Source: Desulfosporosinus sp049943955
GTDB taxonomy: Bacteria; Bacillota; Desulfitobacteriia; Desulfitobacteriales; Desulfitobacteriaceae
Assembly (NCBI RefSeq): GCF_049943955.1
Contig: NZ_JBNFTW010000012.1
Span: 79,321 to 143,320, forward strand
DNA length: 64,000 nt
Direction of reading: 5' to 3'
The notes beneath the pieces were generated by a model, which saw only the letters and a list, made by a program, of their open reading frames with translations, was not told where the DNA came from and made no database searches. A program made the translations under genes and the position numbers. Positions 1 to 7,877 of the stretch are shown here, in pieces; position 1 is the first letter of the stretch; each line of letters begins with the position of its first letter.

Positions 1-717
1 GTTATAAGGGAAGGATGCGCCACCCATTACTTCCGTACGATGAGCTAATTGACGTGCCACACCAAGGATTTGATCGCCCGGGATAAAGACGTTGACTTCC
101 CCTTTTTCCGTTTTGCCAGAAGTATAACTTCCGGAACACATGGTGTTCATATTTGGTTTGTGATTAAGATAGGACCACACAGAACCTCCGCAAACGGCGG
201 AATTAACGGTATAATTGAATTGAAGCGGATGTACATGATAAGCGCCAACAAAATCATTTAGAATGTGATAAGCTTGCAGCGGATTGCAGACAAACATAAC
301 TACATCAGGTTCAACCGGGGTTTTGGCCAGCGGAGCGGTCATAAATTCCTTTACTTCCCCCAACGGCATGCGCGGTTTTCCTGCCATCACTTCTTTAGCA
401 TATTCGTCGTCAACAACATATTTGAAATGGCCTTTTGCTTCTTCATCGGATGGAGCTGTATAGCCAAAACTGGTTAGACAATTTTCACATAAAATATTGT
501 TGTTATTTCCTTTTAAAACGTAATTGGCCATACGGGAAGCCGCTGTAAACTGACAGAATGTCATTTTGGCAGCTGCCTTCTTTTCAGCTGGATATTTATT
601 GGCTTCTTCTTCAGATTTAAAAAACTTAATCGCAACAGGATGATAATCAAGTTTTAACAGACGTTCAAACAATTCCTGTGCTTCGGCATAGGTCATATCT
701 GTATTGGTATTCGACAA
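1..717 (-). CDS. DUF169-family protein (C-terminus cut by window edge)
   Basis: About 239 codons are visible and the C-terminus lies beyond base 1. The start is a TTG at 717, chosen because AAAGGAGAAG sits 5-6 bases before it; no ATG has comparable support. The protein is soluble and has conserved cysteines (CENC near residue 79, CGG and a later MCSG). This is the pattern of the DUF169/COG2043 family of anaerobes, whose function is not established. It lies just downstream of the TSUP permease on the same strand. The family call rests on overall resemblance and the role is unknown. Confidence 0.75.
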   Translation of the reverse strand, partial: MSNTNTDMTYAEAQELFERLLKLDYHPVAIKFFKSEEEANKYPAEKKAAAKMTFCQFTAASRMANYVLKGNNNNILCENCLTSFGYTAPSDEEAKGHFKYVVDDEYAKEVMAGKPRMPLGEVKEFMTAPLAKTPVEPDVVMFVCNPLQAYHILNDFVGAYHVHPLQFNYTVNSAVCGGSVWSYLNHKPNMNTMCSGSYTSGKTEKGEVNVFIPGDQILGVARQLAHRTEVMGGASFPYN

Positions 718-812
718 TTTAATCTTCTCCTTTCAAACTAGAAGCAGAAACTTCTCTAACATATAATATAGTCTTCTATAATATAGCACCTTCTTGGTTT
801 AGCAGGGCAAGA

Positions 813-1769
813 TTAGATGATTCTGAAGCCAAAAGCGTGCAGGATCATTGGTCCAAATACATAACCAATACCGATGTATGTGAGAACTACAGCCAAAAAG
901 CCTTTGAGGTAAATACCTTTGATATACTTAGAAAGAATAGGACCAAGGTAAGATCCAACCAGGATACCGATTAATTCAAAGCCAACCATGGGTAAATCCA
1001 GTTTGCTTCCCATACGGAGATAATTGCTAATACTAGTCAGAGAAGAAATTACGATGGACATGGTCGAAGTACCTGCAACGATGAACATTGGGAAACCAAG
1101 TGCACTGCTCAGGAATGGTACGAGAAGGAATCCGCCCCCAACGCCGAGTGCTGCTGAGATAATAGCAACAAAAACTCCGGCCAGGAAAGGAGCAATTGTA
1201 TTATAACGGAAAGTTTCTCCGGCAAAGGTAAAGGTGTTGTTGATGCCCATTTCGCTGAAGTTAACGCCAATTTCCTTAATCTCACTCATTTTTCCGGCTG
1301 CTTTCAGCTCTTTAACTTTTGCTTCAAATGCTTTAGTTGCCTTTTTTACTTTTTGTTGTTTTTCCCGGAATTTTGGAGTCATTTCATACCACATACGACC
1401 AGCAATAACGAAGGTGATCAAACCAAAGACCGGCTGATAAGAGGCCATTTCCTTTAGATAAGTGTGGGAAAGCCAGGAACCGAGCAATGCTCCGATGATA
1501 CCGCCCACTCCTAAACTTACAGCTGCAGGAATTACGAGGCGTCTTTCCCGCAAATATAATGGTGTAGAGATGATCGGGCTGACCAACGTGAGAATCTGGT
1601 TCATAGGTTTAATTACATTAGCCTTTTTCATGCCAAAGATAGTGATGTGTCCCACACCGGCCAAGATCCCGCCGGCAGCTCCAATGGTCGAAAATACGAA
1701 TCCGACAAATGCCATCCAGATAATAACGACGATAGGGTTTACAGTAACACCCGCAATATGAAAGAACAT
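813..1769 (-). CDS. TSUP-family (TauE/SafE) membrane permease
   Basis: The protein has 318 aa with about eight predicted membrane segments in two halves. Each half carries the glycine-rich family signature (GAAGGILAGVG near residues 30-40, AALGVGGGFLLVP near 205-217). A charged cytoplasmic stretch (residues about 133-175) separates the halves. The family moves sulfite, sulfonates or related organic anions across the cytoplasmic membrane. The ATG has GGAGGTG upstream. The neighbouring 135-aa membrane protein ends 31 bases upstream on the same strand, so the two are probably cotranscribed. The substrate cannot be told from sequence; sulfite or sulfoacetate would fit a sulfur-metabolising anaerobe. 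Confidence 0.85.
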   Translation of the reverse strand: MFFHIAGVTVNPIVVIIWMAFVGFVFSTIGAAGGILAGVGHITIFGMKKANVIKPMNQILTLVSPIISTPLYLRERRLVIPAAVSLGVGGIIGALLGSWLSHTYLKEMASYQPVFGLITFVIAGRMWYEMTPKFREKQQKVKKATKAFEAKVKELKAAGKMSEIKEIGVNFSEMGINNTFTFAGETFRYNTIAPFLAGVFVAIISAALGVGGGFLLVPFLSSALGFPMFIVAGTSTMSIVISSLTSISNYLRMGSKLDLPMVGFELIGILVGSYLGPILSKYIKGIYLKGFLAVVLTYIGIGYVFGPMILHAFGFRII

Positions 1770-1800
1770 TTCTTTGCACCTCCAAAAATTCTTATCCTGC

Positions 1801-2208
1801 TTATCGAGCTACAGGATGAGCCTGAACACTGCCGGAAAACTTGCGCAGCAACCGGCGACCAACGTAGTAAGCAATCATTACTAACGGATACCAGACAATC
1901 ACAGAGACCTGATTGCCGATCACGGGTAAAGCAAAGGGCAGCGTAAAGTACGGCAGCCATAAACTTATGAATCCCATGATAAAGAAGTGGGGGATCAGAA
2001 CACCAATGCCGTCAAGAAAAGACCAAGCCAAGTATTCACAGAACATCTCGTTTAGCTCCCTTTGCAGCAGCGTGTACATGTCCTTATTATCATGTTCATA
2101 GGCTAAAGAAGCTAATTCCCGGTATTCGACCATCCTGGCCATTAGTTTATCTTGTTTCTTACGGTGAGGGTGTAATACTTTATCAATAATTTCAAACCCA
2201 GCCAACAT
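1801..2208 (-). CDS. Small membrane protein paired with TSUP permease
   Basis: The protein has 135 aa. A charged N-terminal helix (residues about 8-50, rich in H, K, R, E) is followed by two hydrophobic segments (about 55-80 and 90-110) and a basic tail. I chose the ATG at 2208 because GAGGTG lies six bases upstream; an in-frame GTG at 2217 overlaps that ribosome-binding site. It precedes the TSUP permease by 31 bases and is probably an accessory subunit or partner. I do not recognise a named family. Confidence 0.7.
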   Translation of the reverse strand: MLAGFEIIDKVLHPHRKKQDKLMARMVEYRELASLAYEHDNKDMYTLLQRELNEMFCEYLAWSFLDGIGVLIPHFFIMGFISLWLPYFTLPFALPVIGNQVSVIVWYPLVMIAYYVGRRLLRKFSGSVQAHPVAR

Positions 2209-2369
2209 AACTAACACCTCACTTATTGGGACAATTTTGTTCTTCCCCTAAACTTCACGACTAGTTTTAGCATCCCTATACATCTGCCCGGCCATCAACC
2301 TCCTTCTCGCAATATCCTAAGCTTGTGTATATTATAACAAGATATAATACCCACAAATGTCAGACGAGT

Positions 2370-2430
2370 GACTAAAAAGATGTTATCTTCATGACATTAA
2401 TATTGTCGTGAAGATGACATCTTTTTAGTC
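2370..2430. repeat. 61-bp inverted repeat
   Basis: GACTAAAAAGATG at 2370 is mirrored by CATCTTTTTAGTC ending at 2430. The arms continue inward through the TATCTTCATGAC/GTCGTGAAGAT segment, giving a nearly complete stem of about 26 bp around an AT-rich loop. It lies between the TSUP pair (minus) and the mini-proteins (plus). It could be a bidirectional terminator, since each arm ends in an A/T-rich run, or a small palindromic element. Confidence 0.7.
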
Positions 2431-2693
2431 TCCTCTGCAAGAATATTTTCAATATCCTCCCGATTTAAGTGTTGAAGTCGAGATCAAATCAAACATACAA
2501 GCTTTTTTACCATACTACCTAAAATTAGTGTCATCGATACTTATTCCAAAGGATTTTCTCATTAAACAGATTGTATTACTAGTTCCAGACAGCTTTATTA
2601 TGGGTATAGATGGCAAAATATTTAGTGAGACAATTTCCTCTGTTTCCATACCTTACATATATTATGGTATAACTGGTAAAGGAGGAAATAATA

Positions 2694-2804
2694 ATGGCAT
2701 TAGGAACAGGTTTTGCTGGTGCTGGTGGAACAGGATTCGGAGCAGGAATTGCTATCGTTGTTGTAATTATTCTTCTGCTTATTGCAATGGGTATCGTATT
2801 TTAA
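2694..2804 (+). CDS. YjcZ-like glycine-rich mini-protein 1
   Basis: A 36-aa ORF starts at ATG 2694 behind AAAGGAGG. The first half is Gly/Ala-rich (FAGAGGTGFGAG) and the second half is a single hydrophobic helix ending in GIVF. This is the architecture of the YjcZ/small spore-associated membrane peptides of Firmicutes. It is followed 20 bases later by a second peptide of the same design. The role is unknown; spore or coat association is inferred from the family look only. Confidence 0.65.
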   Translation: MALGTGFAGAGGTGFGAGIAIVVVIILLLIAMGIVF

Positions 2805-2824
2805 TTCTGAAAGGAGATAAAATA

Positions 2825-2968
2825 ATGTACGGATATGGTGTTGGTGGTTACGGTGTTGGCGGAGCATGCTGCGCTCCGGTCGCAGGCTTTGGTGTTGGTC
2901 GCTGTGTAGGCGTAGGAATTATCGCTATAGCAACTTTAATTCTCATCGCTTTAGGCGTTATCTTCTAG
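2825..2968 (+). CDS. YjcZ-like glycine-rich mini-protein 2
   Basis: A 47-aa ORF starts at ATG 2825, preceded by GAAAGGAG. The N-terminus is repetitive (YGVGGYGVGGACC). One Cys pair and a further Cys (near 26) precede a C-terminal hydrophobic helix ending GVIF, as in mini-protein 1. A longer in-frame reading from 2528 exists, but it runs through mini-protein 1 in another frame and has no ribosome-binding site, so I take the short form. The pair forms one transcription unit closed by the terminator at 2976. Confidence 0.65.
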   Translation: MYGYGVGGYGVGGACCAPVAGFGVGRCVGVGIIAIATLILIALGVIF

Positions 2969-2975
2969 AATTACA

Positions 2976-3018
2976 GCAGGCTATCATCTGTTAAGGTGAT
3001 AGCCTGCTTCATTTTTAT
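2976..3018 (+). terminator. Rho-independent terminator of mini-protein operon
   Basis: GCAGGCTATCA and TGATAGCCTGC form a perfect 11-bp stem, followed by TTCATTTTT. It lies 7 bases after the stop of mini-protein 2. Confidence 0.85.
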
Positions 3019-3182
3019 CTGATGTTTAAATTAAAAGATCATATCATAAGAATCGCATAGACACCCAAATCATCATCACCCCATAGCTTAGCTTACAATT
3101 TCTGTGACCAAGCCCGGGGTGATTGTTACCCTTTTCATTAATAAAGAAGAATTTAAACAAAGCATACGACGATTGAAATAAA

Positions 3183-4532
3183 TTATTTTTTCTTATTGAC
3201 AATTACTCCGATAACCATAACTACTGCGAAAATAATAAGATAATAAGGAATTTCCTTGCTATGAGCGTAACATGCAGCAACCACCATGAAGATGCAAGCT
3301 AATACAGCGAGTGCCGGCATAAAGAAACGCTTAAAAAAGCTGAGGGATTTTTCCTTCGCCATCATCATGACGAAAATCGGAATATACATAGCATAAATCG
3401 TTACAATGGGAAGTTCAGAGCTATCGAAGCTAAAGGGGCCAAACCACGAAACCGGCACCAAATTTGCTCCAAAGAAATAAAGAAGCCATACAGCACTTAA
3501 CAAAAGGCCGAAAATCGAAGAGTTTGTCGGCATATTTGAATTTTGGTCAATGGTTTTAAGCACTTCCGGCTTCGGCCCCATATCCCTGGCGGCCAAAGAA
3601 TATAAACCGCGGGTGCAGCCTAGCATCAGACCGTTTAGGGTTCCCAGACAGGAAATAACAACAAAAACAAACAGAACGACACCGCCGGCGTTTGAGAAAA
3701 CAGTAGAGAACGCTAATTTTGCGCCCTGTTCGCCGCCTTTCATCATCACGCTGTTACTTACTGCGCCTGCAAGACCTGTATAATATAAGATATAGAGTAA
3801 GACCACAAAGATCGTTCCAAAGGTAAGAGCTATAGGTAAGTTCTTTTTGGCATTTTTAAGCTCGGCATTAATACTCGTTGCAATAATCCATCCTTCGTAA
3901 GCGAAAGCAGTAGCAACGACTGCGGTAAATAAGGGATTGCTGGTGGTAACCTTTGCGATAGGACCGCTAGTAAAATTACTTATTAAAATTCCGTTTTTAA
4001 GACCAACAATCGTTCCAAAGAGAGCCATTAGAACCAAAGGAATAATTTTAATTACTGTGGTTGAGACTTGGAATTTACCGGCCAGTTTTGGCGAGAGAGC
4101 ATTTAAAGCATAGCTGGCAACGAGAAAAAAGCCTGAAATAGACATAGCTTCTCCGCCTGTAATATTCCAACCTAATAGAACACAGGTGTATCTTGCAGAA
4201 ACCCAGGCAAGAACTGAGGTAAGCGTAGGATAATAGATTGTAGCCATAAACCATCCGACAAAATATCCATACTTACTCCCTAGTGCAACTTCAGCGTAAT
4301 CAACAAGACCATTAACTTTTTCGTAGCGCGTAGCCATAATTGCGAAAACGTAAGCACAGACGACCATAATGATACCGCCTATAACCCATGCCAATATTCC
4401 CAGGGGAAGATTGCCGCCCGTAGCAACGAGAATCTTTTCCGCTTTGAAGAATACGCCGCTACCAATAACGATACCGATGACCATTGCAATTGCGGTCAAA
4501 AGACCATACTTCTTTTCTAAGACATTCTCCAA
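3183..4532 (-). CDS. APC-superfamily amino-acid permease/exchanger
   Basis: The protein has 449 aa and about 12 membrane segments. TM1 carries the family signature GIVIGSGVFF (near residues 20-29), and a conserved segment FAYEGWIIATSINAEL near 209-224 matches the LAT/SteT-like exchanger branch. It would import or exchange an amino acid across the cytoplasmic membrane. The start is TTG at 4532 with a GGAAGGGTG ribosome-binding site about 8-10 bases upstream; the overlapping ATG at 4525 is in another frame. The gene stands alone between opposed or distant units. Substrate undetermined; Ser/Thr or another neutral amino acid is plausible from the subfamily. Confidence 0.85.
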   Translation of the reverse strand: MENVLEKKYGLLTAIAMVIGIVIGSGVFFKAEKILVATGGNLPLGILAWVIGGIIMVVCAYVFAIMATRYEKVNGLVDYAEVALGSKYGYFVGWFMATIYYPTLTSVLAWVSARYTCVLLGWNITGGEAMSISGFFLVASYALNALSPKLAGKFQVSTTVIKIIPLVLMALFGTIVGLKNGILISNFTSGPIAKVTTSNPLFTAVVATAFAYEGWIIATSINAELKNAKKNLPIALTFGTIFVVLLYILYYTGLAGAVSNSVMMKGGEQGAKLAFSTVFSNAGGVVLFVFVVISCLGTLNGLMLGCTRGLYSLAARDMGPKPEVLKTIDQNSNMPTNSSIFGLLLSAVWLLYFFGANLVPVSWFGPFSFDSSELPIVTIYAMYIPIFVMMMAKEKSLSFFKRFFMPALAVLACIFMVVAACYAHSKEIPYYLIIFAVVMVIGVIVNKKK

Positions 4533-4706
4533 CTAGTTATCACCCTTCCTTTCTTTTTTAACAGCAACTCTATATTTTTCGACAAAGATATTGATTTCCC
4601 TTTAAGTATAATGAATATATTGCAAAAAAACTAAAATTTACTTCCTAACATTAATGCATCATTGAAATGATCCGTTAAAAATACTCCAAACAAAAGAACT
4701 GTTTAA

Positions 4707-5696
4707 CTAATTGTCAAGTGTTGGACGTTGTGACAAGCAATCGATACACATTGGCGGCTCCAAGTTATCAAATACTCGCGTGCCGCACTGAGAGCAAAAC
4801 CGACGCTTTCCTTGGTATAAAAGAACTTTGCCGGTCAGCAAACGATACGTCAACGATTTAACTTCTATACTTAAAGCTTTAGAGCGACATATACTGATAC
4901 ATCGCTGACAGAGGACGCATTTTAAGGGTTCATAAATCAAGGATAATTGCTCTTCATTTTCCCTTTTCGTTAAAGCCTCTTGCGGACAAATCGTTGGGCA
5001 CTCACCGCAATCTGTACAATATTCATTTACATTTAATACAGGCAGCGGGAGTGCTTTAACCTCAGATTGACGGGATTTCCAGGTTTCGCTCAAGAGTTGC
5101 CGTGTCTTAGGTATATGATACATTTCCTCAGAATCGGCCTTCGCAAAGATTGCTTCGAATTTCTGGCGTTGAGATAAGACCGTTTCCCCGAGGTCAGAGT
5201 CCCTGTTGCCCTCATCAGGCGCGACTTTAATCCCTATTGGAGGATGACCTTTCCAGGCATTATGCACTTCTTTGAACATTTCTACGCTTATTCTGCAGGC
5301 GTTTTTATCAGGACAATCTGCACACACTCCGGTAAAGATCGTCACTTCCTTCTCCCGGGCATACAACATAAGAGTCAGCCACAAATCCCGATCGATAATA
5401 CCCAGACAAGGAATTTCCTGACCTGCTGGAATTGCTTGCGGACAGTTCAAAATAACGTTCCCGGAAGCTCGAATATATTCATGAAGCTGATCAGAACTGC
5501 GGAGAACAAACCCATCACTTGGACAAACGGCCATACAAATCCCACACTCTGTGCAGCGTTTGGCGTCGAGTTCAAAATATAAAGAAATGGCTTGATGGGG
5601 ACAAGAGTCAATACATAAACGGCAAATATTATCCGAAGCTTTTTTACCATTGAGACAATTATTGTGATTAAATACGATTTGACAATTATAAAACAT
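4707..5696 (-). CDS. Multi-[4Fe-4S] polyferredoxin with C-terminal zinc-ribbon-like pairs
   Basis: The protein has 329 aa from ATG 5696, where GAGGTG lies six bases upstream; a TTG seven codons earlier overlaps that site. Two N-terminal ferredoxin-type clusters occur (CRLCIDSCP near 27, CTECGICMAVCP near 49). A CADCPDKNAC motif follows near 126-135. A second ferredoxin pair lies near 229 and 258 (CTDCGECPTICP, CVLCQRCISIC). Two final CxxC pairs (CSQC, CIDC) resemble a zinc ribbon. It follows the hydrogenase operon on the same strand after a hairpin, so it may be expressed separately. It has no export signal. A role in hydrogenase electron transfer, assembly or regulation is inference; I do not recognise a characterised homologue. 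Confidence 0.7.
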   Translation of the reverse strand: MFYNCQIVFNHNNCLNGKKASDNICRLCIDSCPHQAISLYFELDAKRCTECGICMAVCPSDGFVLRSSDQLHEYIRASGNVILNCPQAIPAGQEIPCLGIIDRDLWLTLMLYAREKEVTIFTGVCADCPDKNACRISVEMFKEVHNAWKGHPPIGIKVAPDEGNRDSDLGETVLSQRQKFEAIFAKADSEEMYHIPKTRQLLSETWKSRQSEVKALPLPVLNVNEYCTDCGECPTICPQEALTKRENEEQLSLIYEPLKCVLCQRCISICRSKALSIEVKSLTYRLLTGKVLLYQGKRRFCSQCGTRVFDNLEPPMCIDCLSQRPTLDN

Positions 5697-5730
5697 TAAA
5701 GCACCTCTTCTGTGCAACCCATGTTTGCAT

Positions 5731-5763
5731 TAAATTAGGGGTTGTTCAGCAACCCCTAATTTA
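5731..5763. terminator. Hairpin between hydrogenase operon and polyferredoxin
   Basis: AAATTAGGGGTTG and CAACCCCTAATTT form a 13-bp stem around a short loop, with A/T-rich outer arms. It is placed to end the hydrogenase operon on the minus strand and could act in both directions. Confidence 0.7.
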
Positions 5764-5830
5764 ACACATCTTAAAATAAGTCAAACACCCATACCATCTT
5801 TAGTTTGTATTTGACTGAGACTAATAACGC

Positions 5831-7054
5831 TTATTTTGCAGTGACAGCGTAATCACCATTTTCAGTCGTTGTACCTTCAACGGCTTCTGTTCCTCGATGT
5901 TCAATAATATTAAAGTTTTCAACGATGAACAGATATGCTAAACAAGCTATGGAAACCAATCCCAGGCTGACAATAAACTCTGTCCAAGCAGGGAAATAAT
6001 GACCGCCGTATTGGTTCAGATATTTTCCCATTCCCGTGAACACAACATCAAACCTGTTCAAGATTACTCCTGCTACATCCAGTATTCCAAACCACAGTAA
6101 CCCTTTCCGTGTACTGGACAAGGAACTGAAAGCTATGATTATGGGGATGATTACACCAAAGAGCAGCTCGCTGAGGAACAAAATACTCGGCAAATCAAAA
6201 GCAAAAGCATTGGCAAAGGTTCCTTTAACGGCCATATCCACGATCTTTAAGATTAAATACAAAATCATTGCTCCGCCGGAAATTTTGACCAGCCCTCTCA
6301 GAACTGAGATATCAACTTTATGATTAAATGCCTTCCCGGCTAGACTGCTTTCAACAATGATCATACCTGCGCCGACAAAAAATGATGACAAAAAGAAGAA
6401 CGGCGGTAAAAATACCGACCACCAAAGCGGATTCTCTTTGCCAACCATTATGTAAAACAGTTCGCCCAAGGATGATTGGTGTAACGTCGGCAGAGTAATA
6501 CCAACAATCAGCAATACAGGCATTGCTTTCTTAAGGAATTTGTGTAAGCCTCTAAAAACTTTTTCTGTTGCTACTTCACAGAATTCTAAGATTTGAATTA
6601 CTGTATAACAAGAAACGCACCAGAAAACTTCAAACAAGACGCTGGTATGTCCCCATGATACATAGGGTCTCCAGAAGTTGAACCACTGTCCTACTTCAAT
6701 TAGCAATCCAAGTACGACGACAATATAACCTAATAATGAGGTCAACATGGTACTTCTTGCTATTGGATAAAACTTATCCCGGCGTAAAACGTATACTATA
6801 AGGCATGTTCCATATCCGCCGCCTGCCAGAGCTACCCCTAACAGTACGTCAAAAGCAATCCATAGTCCCCAGGGCCATTGATCATTCAGATTGGTTGCAG
6901 CTCCTAAGCCGAAGATAAAACGCACCAGGATTACTGCTATGGCCGCAACTGCTATGGCTGTAAACAGTAATCGCATGGGGGTTAATCTAAATCGCCATCT
7001 GAGACTGTGATGTTTTTTTCCTGCTTCTTTTTCGAATGTGGTAATAATATCCAT
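5831..7054 (-). CDS. NrfD/HybB-type membrane subunit of the hydrogenase complex
   Basis: The protein has 407 aa with about ten membrane segments and matches the NrfD/HybB/PsrC family, which passes electrons between a periplasmic iron-sulfur subunit and the menaquinone pool. I chose ATG 7054 because GGAGGGG lies just upstream; an upstream in-frame start overlaps it. It is the third gene of the minus-strand unit after the hydrogenase catalytic subunit and the ferredoxin subunit (33 bases after the ferredoxin stop). The set predicts a membrane-anchored periplasmic hydrogenase coupled to quinone. The family has no haem ligands and I see no multihaem motif here. Confidence 0.85.
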   Translation of the reverse strand: MDIITTFEKEAGKKHHSLRWRFRLTPMRLLFTAIAVAAIAVILVRFIFGLGAATNLNDQWPWGLWIAFDVLLGVALAGGGYGTCLIVYVLRRDKFYPIARSTMLTSLLGYIVVVLGLLIEVGQWFNFWRPYVSWGHTSVLFEVFWCVSCYTVIQILEFCEVATEKVFRGLHKFLKKAMPVLLIVGITLPTLHQSSLGELFYIMVGKENPLWWSVFLPPFFFLSSFFVGAGMIIVESSLAGKAFNHKVDISVLRGLVKISGGAMILYLILKIVDMAVKGTFANAFAFDLPSILFLSELLFGVIIPIIIAFSSLSSTRKGLLWFGILDVAGVILNRFDVVFTGMGKYLNQYGGHYFPAWTEFIVSLGLVSIACLAYLFIVENFNIIEHRGTEAVEGTTTENGDYAVTAK

Positions 7055-7087
7055 AATTTCCCCTCCATTCATTTGTAATTTCTGCTA

Positions 7088-7864
7088 TTACTCCAAAGGT
7101 TCCTTATTTTTGTTGTTATAAACATATAATCCTGCTAAGACGGCTGCCCAAGTACCCCCTATAAAAGGTGTAAGTTTCATATATCCTTCCGTGTAAGAAG
7201 GCAGCGACTTGGTGGTTACATCCGTCCTGAATCTCAAATCTTCAAACGGTACATCTGAAATATATAACCAGGATGTACCACCTGCTTCTTTTTCACCAAA
7301 AACTCGGTTAACATAACCATTATCTTTGATTCTCTTTTTAGCTTCGACTAACAATTCGTCCCTGTCCCCAAATGTAATAGCTCCGGTCGGGCAAACTGAA
7401 GTACATGCTGTTTCCTGGTTATTGGTAACTCTTGACGGACACATCTGACACTTGCTTACTCCGGGAATGGCTTTTTTCCATTCGTATCTCAATATGTCAA
7501 ATGGGCAGGCCATCATGCAATAACGGCAGCCTACGCAAAGCTTCTGATCATAAATAACCGGCCCCTCGGGAAGCTTTTGTAAGGCTTTAGAGAAACAAGC
7601 TGAGACACAGGCAGGATCTTCGCAATGAAAACATTGAGTTTTAACGTATCTTCCCACAGGTGAACCGCTTTTCTTAACATCATAACGATTTATTGAGGTC
7701 CATTCATCTGGCCACAAGCCTTTGTTGGGTTCCTTGGCTCTATCTTCGGCAGTTTTGTTCTTTTCCTGCGGATCCCAAGGTAGTTCATTCCATAATTTGC
7801 AGGCTACTGAACAGCTTTCACAACCGATACATTTTGGTATATCTACGAGTATTCCTTTTGACAT
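7088..7864 (-). CDS. Four-cluster ferredoxin subunit (HybA/DmsB-like)
   Basis: The protein has 258 aa. Four cysteine groups of the DmsB/HybA family are visible: CIGCESCSVAC near 12, CFHCEDPACVSAC near 78, CVGCRYCMMACP near 111, and CQMCPSRVTNNQETACTSVCP near 139-159. A C-terminal hydrophobic segment (about 232-248) could anchor it to the membrane. It would relay electrons between the catalytic hydrogenase subunit and the NrfD protein. There is no Tat signal of its own, so it may be exported with the catalytic subunit. GGAGGTG precedes the ATG, and it starts 13 bases after the catalytic gene. Confidence 0.88.
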   Translation of the reverse strand: MSKGILVDIPKCIGCESCSVACKLWNELPWDPQEKNKTAEDRAKEPNKGLWPDEWTSINRYDVKKSGSPVGRYVKTQCFHCEDPACVSACFSKALQKLPEGPVIYDQKLCVGCRYCMMACPFDILRYEWKKAIPGVSKCQMCPSRVTNNQETACTSVCPTGAITFGDRDELLVEAKKRIKDNGYVNRVFGEKEAGGTSWLYISDVPFEDLRFRTDVTTKSLPSYTEGYMKLTPFIGGTWAAVLAGLYVYNNKNKEPLE

Positions 7865-7877
7865 TTTCTTTCACCTC

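Noticed and set aside
2528..2824. Long in-frame upstream extension of the second mini-protein
   Set aside because: It crosses mini-protein 1 in another frame, has no ribosome-binding site at 2528, and the AAGGAG-backed ATG at 2825 fits better.
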